Assembly (NCBI GenBank): GCA_047967505.1
Contig: CM106541.1
Direction: 5' to 3' (one strand)
DNA length: 64,000 bases
Source: Dipteris shenzhenensis
Taxonomy: Eukaryota > Polypodiophyta > Polypodiopsida > Gleicheniales
The translations under genes and the position numbers were made by a program. This document shows positions 44,201 to 56,100 of the stretch, in pieces; position 1 is the first letter of the stretch; the number at the start of each line of letters is the position of its first letter. Under the pieces are notes generated by a model. That model saw only the letters and a program-made list of their open reading frames with translations, had not been told where the DNA came from and ran no database searches.

Positions 44201-47200
44201 TAGCCAAAGGGTCTAGGTTTTCTAACATGATCTGACCGTTAACATGCTATTGGCCAAATTTCATTGGATGACGAGGTTTGGCCAACTTCTACTGGTTTTT
44301 GCCCCCTTTGAGAATGTACGGGCAGCTTTGCTTACTGAGTTAGTTTATTTTTTACTTTCCTTATTTACTAGTAATTTTGTTTAAAGTCGCTTACAAATGC
44401 CCTTCTTTCCTTTCGCTTGTTTATAAAAAATTAAATTCGTAAGATTGGATATATTCTAGTCGTATGAAGGTATATATACAACAAGAAGCTTACAAGTTTG
44501 AGCAAGTATATCCCCCCATACATTGAAAAATGGGAATTTCCCATTAATTAGTTGTGGAGAAGAGAAAATGGGTGAAAAGGAAGAGGGAAAGGGCATGATT
44601 AAACTAAGGGATACATTGGGGAGGGAGGAGTTTCAATTAAGAGGGACCACTTAAGAAGGGGGCATTAAAGAAGAAGGCAGGTGCTAAAGGGGGAGGGGGA
44701 ATAGGGATCATTTGAAGGGGGCTTTAAAGGAAAAGGCAAGTACTAAAGGGGGAGGGGGAAGAGGGACCATTTATAATATTTTAGTTAGCACTATATATGC
44801 TCTTCCACTCTATAGCTTAGTGGTAGGTCACATGTGGAAAAGACAACATTGTGGGTTCGAATCCTACCCTCTTGAATAATGTGCATTCCTCTTAGACATA
44901 GCTTAAAATAAATTAATTAACCCAAATAAATTAATTAATCCGTGGACAAACATAAGTTAATTAGCCCCCATGGTCCAAACAAATAGGAATAAAATAAAGT
45001 TGAGCAAGTATCTCCCCCCATACATTGATAAATGTGTGTATATATATACATTTATCAATGCCATGGCAGCATTAAAATGCAAAGCAACAGAGATGGTAAG
45101 TAGACTATAGAGTCTTGAGTCTAATCTCTGTGCTCTAGAGCCTGTGTCCTATATCAAATTCAAATATAGTCAATAAACTAACTATCTCCCTTCCTAAGAT
45201 GCACATCTCTCGCTTGTTGCTGCAGCTCCTCCTCCTCCTCCTCATATCATGTTGGGGTAAAGGCACATTGCCAACCCTTCATTAAAGATAGGACACCTAT
45301 GACTGTCTTAAGACAGTCATAGGGCAAACCTAATCTTAATAAAACAAATGAGTTTGTGGTGTGGCTCATCACTTCACACCCGCACACCTTGAGTCCTCTC
45401 TCTCTCTCACTCTCTCCCTCTTGCTCTTCTTCCCCCTTCAGTACCTTTCAACTGGTATCAGAGCCTTCTACCCTTGACCAGCCTACCCACCCCCCTCCGT
45501 ACAACGCAGTACCACAAGGCCGTACGGACGTACGTCGTCCGTACATCCGTACGGACGGACATCGCGGGCGCGGGTTGTGTCGTGGGCACGGGAGCAACGC
45601 GGGCGCAGACGCGGGCTGTGGCGTGGGCACGGGAGCAGCTCGGGAGCGGGCACGGGTTGCGGCACAGGTCGCGGGCCGTACAGTAGCTGCTGACAACAGC
45701 AGAGCGTCGCCGCATCAAGTCAGCAGCCAGCAGTTGCTACTAGCTGCTAAGCCCTTCGGGCGTCGCGCAGTCCACACAGGGGAGACCGTACGGACTGTCG
45801 TATAGTCGTACGGACTGCCGTACAGCTGTACGGACGACGCCGCCACACCTTTCGACAGTTTTTCCTCTTCTGGGATTCCGTACAGGAGCCGTACATCTGT
45901 ACGGATCTCCATAGCGCAGGTACAGGGAGCTGCTTCCTATTTTTGCAGCAGGGAGTACATTTTCTTTGTTTGGGGAAGAAAAAGAGGTGAAAGCGCATTC
46001 TGCTCTTCATTCCTCTTGATTCAGGGTCTTTTTTCAGTTCACAAAACTGTGTTATCTTGACAGTACAGCAAGTACTTTCATTCATCTCGTGCTTGAGGTG
46101 AAGAGAACCACAGTGTGTGGTTGATTGCACAGCTATTTTGTTCTGGGAAGGTAATGCCTTGATTTTGCAAGAGGACATATGCTTTTACTGGGTTTGAATC
46201 TCAGTTTACAGGTGAGCAGATCATAGGGCTTTTGCCCGGAAGGTGATGCATTGTATGCCTTGAGGCAGTGTGATGCCAGAGAGCACACATTTGTCTTGAT
46301 TTCCGCAGTGTCGAGGTGACATTTTCTTGCAGGTCACATTTCTTGTGCCACACTCCGAGAACCTCAGTTGAGCCACGCTTGGCCAGGGCGCATCGAGTTT
46401 ACTCGGTCCCTAACTGTCCATCGTTGACAGTGCTCAAAAGGTTCCTCATTGAGTGTTTGTACGTTGGGATCTGTGTATGTCATTTCTACACAGGGCAGTA
46501 TATGCATTACATTGGTGGATGATTTTGTCAGAGAGATTTTCACTTTGCATGCTACCTCAGTGTTGAGGTGTTCTCCACTTGATTCAGGTGTCAGATCAAG
46601 GGGCTTTTGCCCAGATTTTGTTTGATAGCACTTGGGTCACCGACAGAGATCTTCAGATGCATTTTATCCCCTTGGCAGAAGGGTGATTGCTTGGGATTTA
46701 TCCCATTTTCTGTTGCAGGTTTTGTGACAGGCTGAAGTGTCATTTTTTTTTGGGTGTTTGCCAAGTGGTTTATGCATGTTAACTCAGTGCAATACCTCAT
46801 CTGAGGTGGGAGAAGTGATCAGTACAGTCAGTACAGCAGTGTTTACAGCAGTGTTTGTGCTTTGTCAGATGATTATGCACTGTTAAGCACTTGTTGAGCA
46901 GCTGCAGCAGTCTGAAATTACTGTTTTTTATACCTCTTTGAACACGGTACAGTGTGTCAGAAGGTACAGTATTTGCAAGGTCATTTACTGTTTTGCTGCA
47001 GATTTTCCTGACAGTAAAAAACAACCATTGAGAGTGCTTCTGGCTCTTGAATAGAGCAGGTTTTTTCTGAGAAATCAGAATTTTTATTCAGTCTTTTTTA
47101 CTTCCAGGGAGTCAGGTACTCTCCTTATCTGATATGGCATCAGGGGGAAGTGATTCTTCAATTCTGAACATAAAGAAACTGGAAGGAGCACACAACTATG

Positions 47201-50200
47201 CATTATGGGTAGAACAGTGCTTGAATGTACTTCTGTTAAAGAAGATTGCTAAGCCCATAAGGGTGAAGGGTGTCAAGCCATCTGACATGGCAGCTGATGA
47301 CTGGGAAGAGCTTGATTTGTCCGCAAGGGCAGCTATCATGCTCACTATTTCAGACACTCTTGTGTTCAATGTTCAGGCTGAAAAGACCTCTTATGGTCTA
47401 TGGCAAAGGCTAGAAGAATTGTATGCCCAAAAGAGCTCAGCCAGTAAGGTTTATTGGCTGAAGAAGCTGGTTGATCTTCGCATGAAGGAAGGTACAGCTA
47501 TGACCTCACACTTGAGTGAGTTCAATGCCATCTTTACACAGCTGATTGCACAGGGGTTGAATCTTGATGAGGAGTTCAAGGCTACTTTCTTGTTGTGTAC
47601 CCTCCCTGAGAGTTGGGACACTTTCAAGACCACCCTGTCTAATTCAAATGTCACTCTTATATATGCTGATGTAGAGAGCTCTCTCCTTATGGAGGAGATG
47701 AGCAGAAGAATAATGCGGGCAGCAAGTCTTCAAATGCTTTGCAGGTACAGGGCAGGTACAGGATAGAGGCAGGACTCAGCAGAAGGGGAGATCTGCTAGT
47801 AAGTCCAAATCCCGAAGTCAGTCCGTGGTAAAAAGGATATTGAATGCTTTTATTGTGGCAAGAAGGGACATGTGAAGTCTAAGTGCTTCAAGTTCATACG
47901 GGATCAGAAAGCCAAGAAGGCTGAAACAAAGGATGCAGGAAATGCAAGCAAAGGCAAAGGCAAGGCCAAGGCAGATGACTTGGATGCAGTGAATGTTGCA
48001 GCAGAGGACAGTGACAGTGACATACATGATGTTTTATGCTCTTCTGCTGTAATAGCACATGCCTTGGTTATTGATGGTCACGACATGCACACCTGGCTCT
48101 TGGATTCAGGTGCCTCTTTTCATGTTACTCCTCATAGGGAGTGGTTTACTTCCTACACAAGTACTCATGGAGTTGTTCATCTTGGGAACAACTATGCATG
48201 TCAGATTGCAGGGATTGGCAGTATACAGATAGTATTTCCTGATGGACGCATATTCATGCTTGATGGTGTCCGCCATGTGCCGCAAATCAAGAAAAATCTG
48301 ATTAGCACTGACTTATTGGATGACAGTGGTTACCACACCACATTTGGGGATTCCAAATGGGTGATTACTGATGGCCAGACTGTAGTGGCTGAGGGTTTTA
48401 AGAGTGATACCTTGTACCCTCTTTATGTTTCCAGTGTGGGTAATCATGTTGTTGCCATAACCGAGCTGCCAAAGGTTTCATTGTGGCATAGCCGGTTGGG
48501 ACACATGTCTGTTAAAGGAATGCAAGAACTGTCACGTTTGGGTTATCTGCCGCCTCTTTCTTTTTCAGATTTGCCTACTTGTGATCATTGTATATTTGGC
48601 AAGCATTCTGTGACTCCTCATAAGAGGAGAACTCCCCAGAATAGAGCACCACTTGATCTAGTGCACACTGATTTGTGTGAGATGCCACAGTTATCACTAG
48701 GGGGTGCAAAATATTTTATTACTTTCATTGATGATGCCACACGCAAAGTGTGGGTCTATTTCTTGAAGCATAAGGGAGATGCCTCAGATGCTTTCAAGAA
48801 GTTTGTTGCTCAGGTTGAGAATCGGACAGGTCGCAGGCTGAAATGCCTCAGGTCCGATAATGGGGGTGAGTATGTGTCACATGCTTTTGTGCAGTTTTGC
48901 CAAGCTAAGGGCATCAAATAGGAACTCACAACCCCTCATAATGCATCTCAAAATGGTGCAAGTGAGCGTATGAATCGAACTATTCAGGAGAAGGTTCGAT
49001 GTATGTTGTCTTATGCTGCATTACCCCATGGCTTTTGGGCAGAAGCTGTGCAAACAGCAGTTCACATTATTAACAGGTTGCCAAACAAGGCTTTGGAGTT
49101 GAAAGTGCCAGAAGAGGTGTGGTCTGGCAAGCCACCTTCATATAAGCACTTACGTGTATTTGGCTGCGAGTGCTTTGCTCATGTACGCAAAGAACTGCGC
49201 ACCAAACTGGATCCAAAGTCTATTAGATGCATCTTTATGGGTTATGGTGACGAAGGTGAAATGGGGTACAGGTTATGGGATCCCGTTAAACGGAAGATTA
49301 TACGCAGCAATGATGTCATCTTTAAAGAGGATAGTGTACACAAGGAACCCGTGCAACCTGTGGAATACAGGAGGGTTATTTATGATGATGTTGGACAGCA
49401 AAGAATGCCCATTTATATGCAGCAGCAGCCTGCTGCAGATTACCCTGTTCAAGGGGGTATACAGGCTGAAAATCAGCCAGAGAATTTTGCCAATGATGCA
49501 CCACTGGATATGCCAGCAGATGGGGCTGTAGAACAGCCAGATATGGTGGTACAGCCACCCGTCATGCATGAAGAACAGGCTGGACAGCAGCCTAATCCGG
49601 AACATTTTGTTAGGAGGAGCACCCGTGCACAACGGCCTCCTGCCAGGTTTGTTCCAGGAGCCAATAATGTGGCTGATTTTATCATGCTGACAGATTGTGG
49701 TGAGCCTTCCAGCTTCAAGGAAGCTATGGGAAGAACGGAGAAAAAGAAGTGGGAGAAAGCCATGCAGTCAGAAATGGACTCCCTACTTCAGAATGATACA
49801 TGGGACTTGGTGCAGTTACCTGTAGGCAGAAAGGTTTTGCCATGCAAGTGGGTTTACAAAGTCAAAGTGGATTCAAATGCTTTACCTAGGTATAAGGCCA
49901 GATTGGTTGCCAAGGGATTTAAGCAGGAGAAGGGCATTGACTTTGATGAGATTTTTTCCCCTGTAGTCAAGATGACTACTTTGAGAGCAGTGTTGGCTCT
50001 TGTTGCTCATGACGACATGGATTTATGTCAGATGGATGTGAAGACAGCCTTTCTTCACGGAGATCTCCATGATGAGATCTATATGAGTCAGCCAGAGGGA
50101 TATGCTGTTAAAGGGAAAGAGCAGCTTGTGTGTAAGCTCAAGAGGAGCTTGTATGGACTCAAGCAGGCGCCAAGGGAATGGTACAAGAAGTTTGATGCCT

Positions 50201-53134
50201 TCATGCAGTCCCAAGGGTATCATAGGTGTGAGACCGATCATTGCTTGTACACCAAACGGGCAAAGGATGGCAGTTTGATGCTACTCATTCTATATGTGGA
50301 TGACATGCTTATTGCCAGTAAATCTCAGCATGAGATTAGTGCTTTGAAGAAACAACTGCATAAGTCTTTTGACATGAAAGACTTGGGTGATGCAAATCAT
50401 ATTCTTGGCATGCGGATTACTCGTGACAGGGACTTTTATTTCTGTCACAAAAGGAGTATATTGACAAAGTACTGCAGAGGTTTAAAATGGAGGGGGGGAA
50501 GTCTATTAGTACCCCGTTGCCTCCACATTTAAAACTTAGCAGTAAGGACAGCCCCAGATCAGATGATGATAAGGCTGAAATGGCCAAGGTTCCGTATGCA
50601 TCTGCAGTTGGTTCTTTGATGTATGCCATGGTTGCCACTCGTCCGGATATTGCTTTTGCGGTGGGAGTCATCAGCAGGTATATGGCAAATCCAGGCAAGC
50701 GGCACTGGGAAGTAGTGAAAGGTGTCTTGAGGTATCTCAAGGGTACCAAAGACTTGTGCATATGCTATGGTAGGCAGGATGCGTTGGTGCATGGTTTTAC
50801 AGATTCAGACTATGCAGGGAATGCAGATAACCGGAAGTCTACTACCGGTTATATTTTCACATTTGCAGGAGGTGCTATATCATGGGTGTCTCGGTTGCAG
50901 AAATGCGTTGCACTGTCAACCACTGAAGCTGAATATGTTGCAGCCACTGAGGCCTGCAAGGAAGCAATATGGCTTACTCGGCTGGTGGGAGATTTGGGCA
51001 TTACAGGAGATATGCCAGTTTTGCATTGTGATAGTCAGAGTGCTATCATGTTGGCAAAGAATCCAGTCTTTCATCAGAAGACCAAGCACATAGAAGTGAA
51101 ATATCATTTCATCAGGGAGGTACTGGAAGACAAGCGACTTGAGCTTGTGAAGGTGCATACTGATGATAATCCTGCAGATTTGCTCACTAAGAGCTTGCCT
51201 ACAGAGCGGTTTGCACATTGCCGCCACATCATGGGATTAGGATGAGACCATTCTTATTTTATGGTCTTGTATACAGTAACTGTATATTGCTGTAATTTTT
51301 ATTCTTTTCTCCCCTTTAGGCACATTGGCCTTTAGGTGGGAGGTTGTTGGGGTAAAGGCACATTGCCAACCCTTCATTAAAGATAGGACACCTATGACTG
51401 TCTTAAGACAGTCATAGGGCAAACCTAATCCTAATAAAACAAATGAGTTTGTGGTGTGGCTCATCACTTCACACCCGCACACCTTGAGCCCTCTCTCTCT
51501 CTCACTCTCTCCCTCTTGCTCTTCTTCCCCCTTCAGTACCTTTCATATCATCAAGCATCACTAGCACTAGAGTGAATCTGAGTGATTTTGACTTTCTATC
51601 TCCTGGTCTATTTCTAGATTTTGGGCTCTCTTTGAGCAGTAGATAGAGAGATTAAAGAGAGTGATGAGCATTCTTTACTATCCTTTACTTATACTCCAAT
51701 GGGGGTTTGGCTACACATGTTCCCCTGATTTCAGACATTACAGGAATTTTGACCGTTTCCCTTTTTATGTGATACTAATGTCTTGAAAATATCAACATCA
51801 ATAGAGATAGCACAACATCCAATTAGAGACATCTCTTTGGTCTATCATACCATAGAATTCAAAATCGAAGGCACAAACTTCATATTCTAAGTAGCTTGAA
51901 TAGCCAATATAGGGGATATAGGATGAATCATTGTGAAGACCTAATAGAACCATATGCAAGAAATGTAGACCTACCAAGAAACTGAAATAAGAGTCATGGT
52001 AACTTGAATCACATGAAGTGTCGCAATCAGGAAATGCCCTTGTGGAGACAAATATATTCAATCTTTGATACGTTGACTTGTCAAATGTTGCCCTTTGGAG
52101 TCATTATAGAAGAAACATGCATCTAAACCTCCCCCCCCCCCCCACAAATTTCCCGATGGGAAAGAGGGTTTTGAATCATCTAGATATTCCTACTATCTTG
52201 CTTTCAGCTTAACCTCCTACGCTGCCCACTCATGGTTCCCAATGCTTCTAGAAGCAACTCATACATTGTTCAAGATTTTAATGTTTGTTGTTGCTTGAAC
52301 GTTTGTATGTATGTATGGTGGAGATCACATTATAGTGAACACACGTTATCTCCATATTCATGCAAACACAAGGGACGACAATCTTGATGCAGTAGATAAT
52401 GATAAGAATATATGATTGATTCATATGAAGAATAAGTGCTTCAAGGCATAATTTAGAGACTTCACCTGACATGCCCATATACCATATGTAAAGGGGCTTT
52501 GTAGTCATCATAACAAAACATTTTGGGGGGTGAGCTTTTACAAAGAAGAAAAGTGAAGGGTTAAAGAGCTTCTTGGAAGGTGTATTCGCTTCCTTCTTCC
52601 TCTAGTAATATGGCTTTGCAATATCATTGCTACAATGCTAGCAAGCTAGCAATCCTAGCTATCTAAAAATCCTCGCTTGTTATCTCTATAAAGTGCTTGC
52701 TATCGAAAGATTCTAGAAGTCATTTTTGCACTATAGACACGTAATATCACAAATGGATGCTACAAATGACATGCTTTTGTAGAGAATTATTTTATGGAGG
52801 GCATTGTCCGCAAATGGGCTTAATTTGTAGTTTCAGTAAATTTTTATGGTTGCAAAGCCTTGCAAATATCGTCAAAGGAGATCACTTGCAATGCACATGA
52901 ATTGAATTCCAAGGTTTTGGCATGCATGCCCAATCATAAATAATATTAATAATCATGTGTATGGAGGTTATATCCCATTGGTGCATCACATAAAAGACAC
53001 AATGGATTTGCAAAGGGTAGCACTATGGCTCTAATACAACATAGTGATGGGAGAGATGAGGAGGTAGAGCACACAGAAGAACAATAATACTTAGGAAATG
53101 ATCATCCTCTCAATTAGAAACAAAGCTTTACAAG

Positions 53135-53170
<36 letters not shown>

Positions 53171-56100
53171 CTGTCCCCTCTGATTAACACTTGGCTCTGC
53201 TACCCCCCCGCTCAGCCCCCGCTCGTGGATCTTCTCTCTGCCACCCTCCGCTACCCCCCCGCTCAGCCCCCGCCACCCCTCCGCTACCCCCCACCACCCC
53301 CCGCTCAACGCCCCCTCGCTCAACTCAGCCCCCCGCTACCCTCCCGCTCAGCCCTCCACTACCCTCCCGTTCAGCCCTCCGCCACCCTCCGCTACCCCCC
53401 CACTCCCGCTCAGCCCCCCACTACCCCCGCCGCTACCCCCCCTGCTCAGCACCCCCTCGCTCAACTCAGCCCCCTGCTACCCCCCCGCTCAGTCCTCCAC
53501 CACCCTCCCCTACCCCCCGCTCAGCCCCCCGCTACCCCCCCGCTCAGCCCCCGCTACCCTCTGCTACCCCCCCACTACCCCCCGCTCAGCCCTCAGCCAC
53601 CCTCCGGTTCCCCCCCGCTCAACACCCCCTCGCTCAGCTTTCCCGCCGCTTGCAGCTCCGACCTCGCTCAGCTCTCCCGCCGCTTGCAGCTCCGACCTCG
53701 CTCAGCTCTCCGGTCGCTTGTAGCTGTGATCTTTTTTTTTTGCCCCCCACTTGCAGCTCCGACCTCCTACAATCCCTTCTTTGCCCGCTGCTGCCTCCCC
53801 CATAATGAAGGGAACAGGGGGATGAGGACAGGAGACTAGGCGGGAGACCCTTTGGTCCAAATTTACATACGCGTGGAGATGGGAAAGGGGATCGGTGACA
53901 AGGGGAAAACACAAATTTGGAGGACTTCAACAAACGCAGCAATCGGAGCGGTTTGGTAGTGGACAGCACCGCGGCCCAGAAGAAAGGGGCCCACCCAAAG
54001 CCCATGATGTCACCACATCCTCGACCTCTATGGTTACCACCACTATTTCACCACCATCATCCGCCTCATCATCTATGCCACCTCTCTCCTCCCCCTCTCC
54101 TGCATCATCATCACAGGTCTCCTCTCGAGTGGCCTCACCATTGGCCCCACTGGCCATGGCTCCACAGTACTTTCCCCTCGTATCACCTCTACCTCTCAAT
54201 CAGCCACCCTTCATCACCTCGTCCGGCCTCACTACTCCTACATACCACTCCCCCACCCGGATCATGCTGTCCCCACCCTCAATACAACCTCAGCAGCCCA
54301 CCTTCATTCCAACCCCTCTCGAGATCCAGTCCCCACCTGGACCAGGACATCTTAGGCCCCCACCAGATGCTTCGGACTCCCTATTAGTTGAGATACACAA
54401 CATCCAGGCCTGTCAGGCAGAGCTGACACATTACACTTAGGAGTAGGTCCGATACACCCAGGAGCAGGCCCGCATATACACGAGTAGGGCACCCTTATCC
54501 AGGGACTTAGACACGACATCACAGCTTCGAGAGGAGCTCGGGACCCTCAGAGCAGCGCTTGGAGGGATCCCAGTCACAGAGATGGAGGCACAGATAGCCA
54601 CGATACAATCAGCTATAGCAGAGACGACTAAATGGGTGGACGTGGCGAAATGGGAGCCCGCAAAGGCAACCATTTCAGCCGCCATACAGGAGCAGCAGCA
54701 GAGGGCTTCGAAGGCTCTCAACATCCGGATACGAGGGATCACACAAGATAGCACTACGACGCCCATGGAGGAGGTGATCACCTTTCTAACCACCACCATG
54801 GGGGTCCCCAACCATGGCATATGTTGGGGTAAAGGCTCTATGGCCACCCAAGTACAGTTAAGTACACTTATTTGTTAAGTACACTAAGTACACCGTACTT
54901 AGTATTGTAACCTTATACCTTTATATAAAAGCTTCACTATGTGCTAGGGGAGGTACACACATACCTTTTATCCCCACACTCCTTGTTTGCTAATCTTGCT
55001 TGTGTGTGTGTGTGCTCTCACACTCTCCCTTGGCCACCCAAGTACAGTTAAGTACACTTATTTGTTAAGTACACCAAGTACACCGTACTTAGTGTTGTAA
55101 CCTTATCCCTTTATATAAAAGCTTCACTGTGTGCTAGGGGAGGTACACACATACCTTTTATCCCCACACTCCTTGTTTGCTAATCCTGCTTGTGTGTGTG
55201 TGTGCTCTCACACTCTCCCTTCCACAGCATAGAGGGAGCATGGCGTGTTAGGAGAGATCCCAACCGAGAGCAGTCCCTAGTCATTCGCTTCAGAGATTCC
55301 TTGAGCATAGGTCTCCATCACCCCTCACCGACACGAGAGTCTGGCACACGTATGCACACCATCTTTATGATGTCCCACACTAGCCCACTCTAGATCTCAT
55401 ACACACCCCTCATCCCACCACTTGCACGTTGTTCACCAGAGGGGGAGTCAAGGACGCGACATTGAAACTGCACAATGGTCGAGCTAAGGATCACGAGGAG
55501 CTATGCATTGAGTTTCACATATGGGATCGACACGTTAGTCCCGATCCTAGCAAAGCTATTCAATGACGCTGTTTGCCTTGGCTTCCCCCGCACTCGGACA
55601 CTCAACACCATCACCCCCATCCACAAGGCAGGGGATCCCATGGACGCGAGTAACTACAAGACTATCATGATTGGACATGTGATGTCCAAGATCTATGCAG
55701 CTGTATTGGATGCGTCACTCAGCCTGTTCGCAGAGATGAGAGGGCTCAGAGCAGAGGGTCAGGCCGGTTTTAGGCGAGACCATGGGACTATGGATCACGT
55801 ACTCACACTCAGGAGTGTCATTGAGGAGGCCAGATCACGGAAGGAGAGGGTATATTGCTGCTTTGTGGATTTCTGCAAAGCCTCTGACACGATACCTCGA
55901 GCTCGTCTCATCACACGCCTACAGACACTAGGATTTGATCAGGAGATCATCTGGACAGTCGTGGCACTTTATAAGAGTCTCAGGCCGAGTTCGGACAGGT
56001 GCAAGTTGGACATATGAGATCTTGAGTGCCATAGGGATTAAACAGGGTTGTCCCTTATCACCAACCCTGTTTGGCCTCTACATCGATGAGCTTGAGACTT

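Larger units (their letters stand above)
44490..45037. repeat. Direct repeats of about 37 bp bracketing 460 bp
   Basis: GTTTGAGCAAGTATATCCCC and following CCATACATTGAAAAATG at about 44496-44531 recurs as GTTGAGCAAGTATCTCCCC and CCATACATTGATAAATG at about 44999-45035. The bracketed segment contains the SINE-like sequence and a G-rich tandem repeat. Confidence 0.75.
45250..51545 (+). mobile_element. Copia-F: full-length young copia retrotransposon
   Basis: Two 201-bp LTRs (45250-45450, 51345-51545) differ at only two positions. They begin TG and end CA, and are flanked by the same 5-bp target duplication TATCA (45245-45249 and 51546-51550). Between them are the primer-binding site, a 1.68-kb leader, gag, protease, integrase, RT, RNase H and a polypurine tract. 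Despite the young LTRs the coding has frameshifts and a stop. It sits in the S1FA intron in the gene's own orientation. Confidence 0.97.

Noticed and set aside
44806-44880. Functional tRNA gene
   Set aside because: A and B boxes are good but the acceptor and D stems do not pair. Treated as SINE or tRNA pseudogene.
53027-53050. Primer-binding-site-like word GGCTCTAATACAA with LTR-like TG beyond it
   Set aside because: Three mismatches to the usual site, no LTR pair and no gag nearby.
53191-53839. Two long overlapping proline-rich open frames of about 204 codons
   Set aside because: They lie on the C-rich minisatellite, where all frames lack stops because of composition. No start context, domain or conserved pattern is present.
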